64,000 bases of DNA, taken from contig NZ_CP083809.1 in the NCBI RefSeq assembly GCF_020149765.1, positions 1,426,001-1,490,000 of the forward strand, in the 5' to 3' direction. Positions 59,114 to 64,000 of the stretch are shown in pieces (within the stretch, counting starts at the first letter, position 1; the number at the start of each line of letters is the position of its first letter). The stretch comes from Pantoea agglomerans (GTDB lineage: Bacteria; Pseudomonadota; Gammaproteobacteria; Enterobacterales; Enterobacteriaceae). A model generated the notes under the pieces. That model saw only the letters and a program-made list of their open reading frames with translations, was not told the origin of the DNA and ran no database searches. The translations under genes were made by a program, and so were the position numbers.

Positions 59114-59126
59114 CTTAGTAACTAAG
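59114..59126. promoter_or_regulatory. Palindrome at the start of the tetR gene
   Basis: CTTAGT-A-ACTAAG is a perfect 13-base inverted repeat immediately upstream of the start codon. Bound protein here would block transcription or initiation of its own gene. Confidence 0.5.
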
Positions 59127-59213
59127 AAAATTCAGCCAGCATGGTATCACACCCCGCCAGGCTGATTTGGCGACGCGAGCGGCAACCTGTTTATATGCAT
59201 TTCAGGAATAGTA

Positions 59214-59243
59214 TTGCCGTAAAAATATTAATAGCGATATAAG
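59214..59243 (+). promoter_or_regulatory. Possible promoter of the MetQ-like operon
   Basis: TTGCCG and TATAAG are 18 bases apart, about 80 bases before the MetQ-like ATG. A small hairpin, CTGTCG-TTT-CGACAG, follows at 59266-59280. No MetJ box was seen. Confidence 0.4.
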
Positions 59244-59323
59244 CAACTGCGTATACTGCGGCTAGCTGTCGTTTCGACAGTGAACCTTGACGCTGGCGAC
59301 TATCACTTTCAGGAAGCAAATCT

Positions 59324-60154
59324 ATGCACACACGCGTGGCCGTTACCAAAAACAGATTCCTCTCTATCACCACCGCCGCGCTGTTGCTGGCTGGTGCAGC
59401 TCTGGCTCCGTTTACGGCAGCCCATGCCGATGATAAGCGTTCCATTAAAGTCGGCATCATGAGCGGCGAAGATGAGGATGTCTGGCGTGAGGTGGTGAAG
59501 CAGGCCGCAGCAAAAGGGCTGACGGTGAAGACCGTGGTGTTCAATGATTACAACCAGCCCAATGAGGCGCTGCAAAACGGCGAAGTGGATGCTAATGCCT
59601 TCCAGCATCAGCCCTTCCTCAATAACCAGATCAAGGTTAACCACTACGATATCGTGCGCGTCGGCGACACCGCCGTCTGGCCCATCGGCCTCTACTCGAA
59701 GAGGGTAAAATCTGCCGCGGATCTGAAAGAGGGGGCGGTCATCGGCGTGCCGAACGATCCCTCTAACGAGGCGCGCGGCCTGGTGCTGCTTGAGCAGCAG
59801 GGGGTGATCAAACTCCGCGTGGGCGCGGGCATTGCCGCCACCACGGCGGATATCACCGATAATCCGCGCCACGTGCAGATCAAAGAGCTGGACTCCGGCA
59901 TTATCGGCCGCTCGGTGCCCGATCTCGACGCGGCGGTGGTGAATACCGACTGGGCGCTGAAAAGCGGCCTGACCAAAGCAGATCGCATCGCGCAGGAGCC
60001 GGTAAAAGATAATCCGTATAACAACTTTATCGCGGTGAAAAAAGAGAGCGTCGACGCGCCCTGGGTCAAAACCCTGGTCGCCTCTTACCAGAACGACGCG
60101 GTGAAGAAAGTGTTTGATCAGGTTTACAAAGGCACCGGCCTGACCGCCTGGTAA
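59324..60154 (+). CDS. MetQ/NlpA-family substrate-binding protein
   Basis: The 276-residue protein belongs to the family that binds methionine and similar amino acids. Blocks are V-G-I-M-S-G-E-D-E-D-V-W, F-N-D-Y-N-Q-P-N-E-A-L, D-A-N-A-F-Q-H-Q-P-F-L near 89-99, and P-N-D-P-S-N-E-A-R-G-L. It has a Sec signal ending A-A-H-A but no lipobox cysteine, so it is probably soluble, unlike lipoprotein MetQ. It starts an operon with ATPase and permease genes. Confidence 0.9.
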   Translation: MHTRVAVTKNRFLSITTAALLLAGAALAPFTAAHADDKRSIKVGIMSGEDEDVWREVVKQAAAKGLTVKTVVFNDYNQPNEALQNGEVDANAFQHQPFLNNQIKVNHYDIVRVGDTAVWPIGLYSKRVKSAADLKEGAVIGVPNDPSNEARGLVLLEQQGVIKLRVGAGIAATTADITDNPRHVQIKELDSGIIGRSVPDLDAAVVNTDWALKSGLTKADRIAQEPVKDNPYNNFIAVKKESVDAPWVKTLVASYQNDAVKKVFDQVYKGTGLTAW

Positions 60155-60165
60155 GGATAGCGAGC

Positions 60166-61284
60166 ATGACGGTATTTTCAGAGGTTGCCGCGCCGATCCG
60201 CGCGGTAGTGCGCGGCGTGGTCGAGCGCGCGGAGGAGCTTGCCGCGGGCGACGATAGCGTAGTGCGCCTGCAAAATGTGTCGCGCCGCTTCGGCGAGACG
60301 CAGGCGCTAAAGGCGGTGTCGCTCAGGGTGCGCAAAGGCGAGATCCTCGGCATTATCGGCCGCAGCGGCGCGGGTAAATCGACGCTGATCCGCTGCCTTA
60401 ACGGGCTGGAGCAGCCTGACGAAGGCGAGATTGAGATTGAGGGAGAGCGGATTACCGGCCTGTCGGAGAAGCAGCTGCAAAAAGTCCGCAGCCGCGTCGG
60501 CATGGTGTTTCAGCACTTTAATCTGCTGTCGGCGAAAACCGTGGCGCAGAACGTGGCGCTGCCGCTGAAGATTGCCGGCATGGCGAAAGCCCAGCGCGCC
60601 CGGCGCGTCGCGGAGCTGCTGGCGCTGGTAGGGCTGTCCGATAAGGCGCAGCACTATCCGGCGGCGCTCTCGGGCGGCCAAAAGCAGCGCGTCGGCATCG
60701 CCCGCGCGCTGGCGGCCAGCCCGGCGCTGCTGCTGTGCGACGAGGCGACCTCGGCGCTCGATCCGGAAACCACTCGCGCGATCCTCGCGCTGCTGAAATC
60801 GCTGAATCAGCGGCTCGGCATCACCATTCTGCTGATCACCCATGAGATGGAGGTGATTAAGTCCGTGGCGCATCGCGTGGCGGTGATTGACGGCGGCGAG
60901 ATTATCGAGCAGGGGCCGGTGTGGCAGGTGTTCGCCCATCCGCAGGCGCAGCTTACCCGCACGCTGCTGCGCGGGCTGCTGCCGCAGCTGCCCGACAACA
61001 TTGCCGCGCGTCTGAGCCAGCAAAAACAGGGCGATGCTATCTACAACGTGCACTTCGCCGGGCAGGAGGGGCAGGGCGAGCTGCTGACGCGTTTTGCCTG
61101 CGCGTTGCCCGGCGCGTTTCGCCTGATTCAGGGCGGCGTCTACCATATTCAGCACTACGCGGTGGTGCGCTTCTTTATTGCCATTCCGGCCAGCAATCAC
61201 GCCGATGAGCAACGGGTTCTCGCCTGGCTGCATCAGCAGCAGGCTCAGGTAGAAAAGGTGGGTTATGTCGCCAGTAATGATTGA
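60166..61284 (+). CDS. MetN-like ABC ATPase with NIL domain
   Basis: The 372-residue ATPase has Walker A G-R-S-G-A-G-K-S-T at 65-73, signature L-S-G-G-Q-K-Q-R near 168, and Walker B L-L-L-C-D-E-A-T-S-A. The C-terminal 80 residues resemble the NIL domain, through which MetN is inhibited by intracellular methionine. About 30 extra residues precede the family start. Its 3' end overlaps the permease gene by 20 bases. Confidence 0.9.
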   Translation: MTVFSEVAAPIRAVVRGVVERAEELAAGDDSVVRLQNVSRRFGETQALKAVSLRVRKGEILGIIGRSGAGKSTLIRCLNGLEQPDEGEIEIEGERITGLSEKQLQKVRSRVGMVFQHFNLLSAKTVAQNVALPLKIAGMAKAQRARRVAELLALVGLSDKAQHYPAALSGGQKQRVGIARALAASPALLLCDEATSALDPETTRAILALLKSLNQRLGITILLITHEMEVIKSVAHRVAVIDGGEIIEQGPVWQVFAHPQAQLTRTLLRGLLPQLPDNIAARLSQQKQGDAIYNVHFAGQEGQGELLTRFACALPGAFRLIQGGVYHIQHYAVVRFFIAIPASNHADEQRVLAWLHQQQAQVEKVGYVASND

Positions 61285-61921
61285 CTTGCTGCTTAACGCG
61301 CTGTGGGAAACCCTGATTATGACGGCGATCGCCGGGCTGTTTTCGCTGTTCGCCGGGCTGCCGCTCGGCCTGATTCTGGTGATGACCAGCCCCGGCGGCA
61401 TCGCCGAACATCGCGGCGTCAACCGCGTGCTCGGCCTGATTATCAACGGTTTTCGCTCGCTGCCCTTTATTATTCTGCTGGTGGCGCTGATCCCCTTTAC
61501 CCGCTTTCTGGTGGGCACTTCGCTCGGCACCTGGGCGGCGATCGTGCCGTTATCGATCACCGCCACGCCCTATTTTGCGCGCGTGGCGGAGGTGTCGCTG
61601 CGCGACGTCGATCGCGGGCTGATCGATGCGGTGCGCGCCATGGGGGCCAGCAAGCTGCGTATCGTCTGGGACGTGCTGATCCCCGAAGCGCTGCCGGGCA
61701 TTCTGGCCGGTTTTGTGGTGACGCTGGTGGCGCTGATTGGCGCGTCGGCAATGGCGGGCGCAATTGGTGCCGGCGGGCTGGGTGACCTGGCAATTCGCTA
61801 CGGCTATCAGCGCTTCGACACCGCGGTGATGGTGGCGGTGATTGCGGTGCTGATCGTGCTGGTGTGTGGCATTCAGTGGCTGGGCGACCGGCTGGTGGCG
61901 CGTATCGATAAACGGCACTAG
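61265..61921 (+). CDS. MetI-like ABC permease
   Basis: The 218-residue inner-membrane protein has five likely helices and the family blocks N-G-F-R-S-L-P-F-I-I-L, D-A-V-R-A-M-G-A-S near 119-127, and G-A-G-G-L-G-D-L-A-I-R-Y-G-Y-Q-R-F. With the two upstream genes it forms a complete importer. The D-cysteine and racemase genes downstream suggest a D-amino-acid or sulfur compound as substrate (inference). Confidence 0.92.
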   Translation: MSPVMIDLLLNALWETLIMTAIAGLFSLFAGLPLGLILVMTSPGGIAEHRGVNRVLGLIINGFRSLPFIILLVALIPFTRFLVGTSLGTWAAIVPLSITATPYFARVAEVSLRDVDRGLIDAVRAMGASKLRIVWDVLIPEALPGILAGFVVTLVALIGASAMAGAIGAGGLGDLAIRYGYQRFDTAVMVAVIAVLIVLVCGIQWLGDRLVARIDKRH

Positions 61922-61979
61922 CGCGCTTGTGCTTTTTCCCGCAATGGATAGCACTATTTCTTTTTAAACATCAGCGCGC

Positions 61980-62000
61980 TACCGGCATAAAGTACCGGCA
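61980..62000. repeat. Direct repeat upstream of dcyD
   Basis: TACCGGCA occurs at 61980-61987 and again at 61993-62000, a period of 13 bases, about 30 bases before the dcyD start codon. It may be a regulator site; its function is unknown. Confidence 0.3.
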
Positions 62001-62031
62001 AATCCCTGTTTAACCTCTCAAGGAGTGCGCT

Positions 62032-63048
62032 ATGCATCTCGCCCGTTTTCCCCGTCTTTCGCTGGGCCATTTTCCCACGCCGCTGGAGCCGCTGCACAAT
62101 CTGACGACGCTGCTGGGCGGCCCGCAGCTCTGGATCAAGCGTGACGACAGCACCGGTCTCGCCACGGGTGGCAACAAAACGCGCAAGCTGGAGTTTCTGC
62201 TGGCGCAGGCGCTGGCAGAAAAGGCGGACATCGTGATTACCCAGGGGGCGACCCAGTCTAACCACGTGCGCCAGACCATCGCCGGCGCGGCGCGTCTCGG
62301 TCTGAAAGCCCACGTCTTTCTCGAACAGCGCGTCAGCGACTACGGCGAAGCCTACCAGCGCTCCGGCAACGTCCTGCTCGACAAGCTGCTGGGCGGCGAG
62401 ATCATTGCCCATCTGCCCAACGGCGCAGATATGCAGCAGGCGATGGAGCAGCACGCCGCGCAGCTGCGCGAACAGGGGCATCGCCCCTTTGTGATCCCCG
62501 GCGGCGGCTCGAACCCGGTCGGCGCGCTGGGCTACGTCGCCTGCGCGCAGGAGCTGCTGTGGCAGTCGGCGGAGCAGCGTCTGCGCATCGATCATGTGGT
62601 GCACGCCACCGGCAGCAGCGGCACCCAGGCGGGCCTGGTGGCGGGCCTGTTCGCCAGCAACAGCGGCATTCCGGTGCTGGGCATCAGCGTGCGCGCACCG
62701 AAGGAGAAGCAGGAGCAGAACGTCTGGAACCTGGCGTCGCAAACGCTTGAGCTGCTGGGCGTGACGCAGCCGCTGCCGCGCGAAGCGGTGGTCGCCAACA
62801 GCGACTACGTCGGCGACGGCTACGGCCTTCCTGCGGCAGGCACGCTGGAGGCGCTGACGCTGCTGGCGCAGCATGAAGGCATCCTGCTCGATCCGGTTTA
62901 CTCCGCCAAAGGCTTCGCCGGACTAATCGATCTGATCCGTCAGGGCCGCTTCCAAAAGAATGAGAACCTGGTGTTTATTCACACCGGCGGCGCGGCGGGA
63001 CTGTTTGGCTATCAGCAGCCGCTTGAGGCGAGTTTCGCTCATGGCTGA
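62032..63048 (+). CDS. dcyD: D-cysteine desulfhydrase family PLP enzyme
   Basis: The 338-residue fold type II PLP protein has the lysine motif G-G-N-K49-[13 protein letters not shown] near 78-85, and H-T-G-G-A-A-G near the C-terminus. The family includes D-cysteine desulfhydrase and ACC deaminase; the former is more likely by overall similarity. It would release pyruvate, H2S and ammonia from D-cysteine. An AAGGAG-type ribosome site precedes the ATG. Its end overlaps the racemase gene by 8 bases. Confidence 0.78.
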   Translation: MHLARFPRLSLGHFPTPLEPLHNLTTLLGGPQLWIKRDDSTGLATGGNKTRKLEFLLAQALAEKADIVITQGATQSNHVRQTIAGAARLGLKAHVFLEQRVSDYGEAYQRSGNVLLDKLLGGEIIAHLPNGADMQQAMEQHAAQLREQGHRPFVIPGGGSNPVGALGYVACAQELLWQSAEQRLRIDHVVHATGSSGTQAGLVAGLFASNSGIPVLGISVRAPKEKQEQNVWNLASQTLELLGVTQPLPREAVVANSDYVGDGYGLPAAGTLEALTLLAQHEGILLDPVYSAKGFAGLIDLIRQGRFQKNENLVFIHTGGAAGLFGYQQPLEASFAHG

Positions 63049-63739
63049 GCCGTTTCTGCTCGGCGTGCTCGGCGGCATGGGGCCGCTCGCCGCCGTCGAT
63101 TTTCAGCATCAGCTGCTGCGCGCGGTGAACAGTGCCAGCGACCAGCAGCAGATACCGATGGTGGTCTGGAACGTGCCGCAGATCCCCGATCGGCAAAAGG
63201 CGCTGGCGGGCCAGGGGCCATCGCCGCTGCCGCAGCTAATTGACGGTATTGCGCGGCTGAACCGCGTCGGCGCCAGCCATATCGTGATTGCCTGTAATAC
63301 GGCGCACCACTGGTTTGACGCGCTACAGGCCGCCAGCCGCGCGCCGCTGCTGCATATCGCCGACGCGACGGCGGAGGCGGCCGCCGCGCTGGCACCCGCC
63401 TCGGTGGGGCTGATTGCGACGCAGGGCACGCTGGATGCGGGCTGGTTTCAGCGGCGCTTTGCGCAGCGCGGCATCGAAACACTGCTGCCCACGGCGGCGG
63501 AGACAGCGCACTATTTTGTGCCGGGCTGCTATGCGGTGAAGCGCGGCGATATTGCGGCGGGCGGGGCGCTGCTGGCGCGTCAGGCGCAGACGCTGCTGGA
63601 TCGCGGCGCGGAGCGGCTGGTGCTGGCCTGTACCGAAGTGCCGCTGGCGCTGCGCGCCATCGGCTGGCAGCCGCCGCGCGCGGCGATCGATCCGGCAGAG
63701 GCGATGGCGGCGGTGTGCGCTCGCCTGTGGCAGCAGTAA
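63041..63739 (+). CDS. Aspartate/glutamate racemase family protein
   Basis: The 232-residue protein has the two catalytic cysteine motifs of the family: I-A-C-N-T-A-H near 82-88 and L-A-C-T-E-V near 194-199. The N-terminal [14 protein letters not shown] is typical of YgeA-like broad-specificity racemases. The ATG at 63041 overlaps the dcyD end, so a longer frame is rejected. With dcyD it may interconvert and degrade D-amino acids brought in by the transporter. Confidence 0.88.
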   Translation: MAEPFLLGVLGGMGPLAAVDFQHQLLRAVNSASDQQQIPMVVWNVPQIPDRQKALAGQGPSPLPQLIDGIARLNRVGASHIVIACNTAHHWFDALQAASRAPLLHIADATAEAAAALAPASVGLIATQGTLDAGWFQRRFAQRGIETLLPTAAETAHYFVPGCYAVKRGDIAAGGALLARQAQTLLDRGAERLVLACTEVPLALRAIGWQPPRAAIDPAEAMAAVCARLWQQ

Positions 63740-63840
63740 CAACGCGCTATTTAATTACAACATACTTTAATCGGTTACGCGTTCTGCGCGTGCGGCGGCA
63801 CGCTTTTGCCTGTCGTCAGGACTTCCACAAGGATAATGCT

Positions 63841-64000
63841 ATGAAAAAGCAGTTGGGATTTTTACTCGCTGCCAGCCTGGTCAGCGCTTTCAGCTACGGT
63901 GCCACGCCGGATGAAGTGCGTATCGCCTACAGCGGCGGCTCGCAGGTCATCATGCTGGCGAAAGCGGACGGCTCGCTGGATAAAGCCTTCGGCACCAAAG
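63841..64000 (+). CDS. Sulfonate-type ABC transporter substrate-binding protein, N-terminal part
   Basis: The first 53 codons are present, and the gene runs off the right edge. It shows a signal peptide (L-V-S-A-F-S-Y-G-A) and then D-E-V-R-I-A-Y-S-G-G-S-Q-V, the start of SsuA-like binding proteins for aliphatic sulfonates. An AAGGA precedes the ATG. It supports a sulfur-scavenging role for this end of the window. Confidence 0.6.
   Translation, partial: MKKQLGFLLAASLVSAFSYGATPDEVRIAYSGGSQVIMLAKADGSLDKAFGTK

Overview
This is a GC-rich chromosomal segment of an enterobacterium, most likely from the Erwiniaceae (Pantoea, Mixta, Erwinia and relatives). The evidence is the Escherichia coli-like backbone: the his operon, yeeZ, plaP (yeeF), sbcB, dacD, yeeA and tmaR (yeeX) keep their E. 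coli order, but accessory blocks sit between them. The genus is inferred from gene content and cannot be fixed from the sequence alone. No ribosomal RNA, insertion sequence, phage or CRISPR array was seen.

Layout. 1-102 is the start of a YeaK-type aminoacyl-tRNA deacylase. 173-7405 is the complete histidine operon hisLGDCBHAFI on the minus strand, with leader peptide, attenuator and promoter. 7553-14338 holds yeeZ, a putrescine block (puuB, puuR, puuD, puuA) and the putrescine importer gene plaP. A 49-codon reading frame overlaps the plaP start. 14409-20968 is a chaperone-usher fimbrial operon led by an EcpR/MatA-like regulator; two RcsAB-box-like sites lie upstream. 21611-30000 is sbcB, dacD, a three-subunit periplasmic FAD/cytochrome c dehydrogenase of the gluconate 2-dehydrogenase type, yeeA and tmaR.

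30073-35534 holds a stand-alone lacI-like repressor, ydcF, an arsR-panE-like pair and a second elongation factor G. That EF-G has Asp at position 114, where the housekeeping E. coli protein has its redox-sensitive cysteine. 35594-47447 is a nutrient-scavenging block: two near-duplicate peptide-type binding proteins flanking a GNAT acetyltransferase, two permeases, a double ATPase, two luciferase-like flavin monooxygenases, a PhnD-like binding protein and a fatty acid desaturase. The acetyltransferase, flavin monooxygenase and importer together recall S-alkyl-cysteine salvage, but the substrate is not shown by the sequence.

47491-50719 carries two MFS exporters and a TetR regulator. 50753-54358 encodes a 1201-residue SF1 helicase with a C-terminal phospholipase D nuclease domain. 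It sits beside tRNA-Asn and is visibly less GC-rich than its neighbours. The architecture matches the single-gene (type II) Mokosh anti-phage system and is the best defence candidate here.

55004-59109 has a Gfo/Idh/MocA dehydrogenase, an unusual pair of an aldonolactone oxidase-like flavoprotein and a GT8 glycosyltransferase, and a TetR regulator with a palindrome at its start. 59324-64000 is a sulfur and D-amino-acid block: a MetQNI-like ABC importer, a D-cysteine desulfhydrase, an aspartate/glutamate racemase-family enzyme and the start of a sulfonate-type binding protein.
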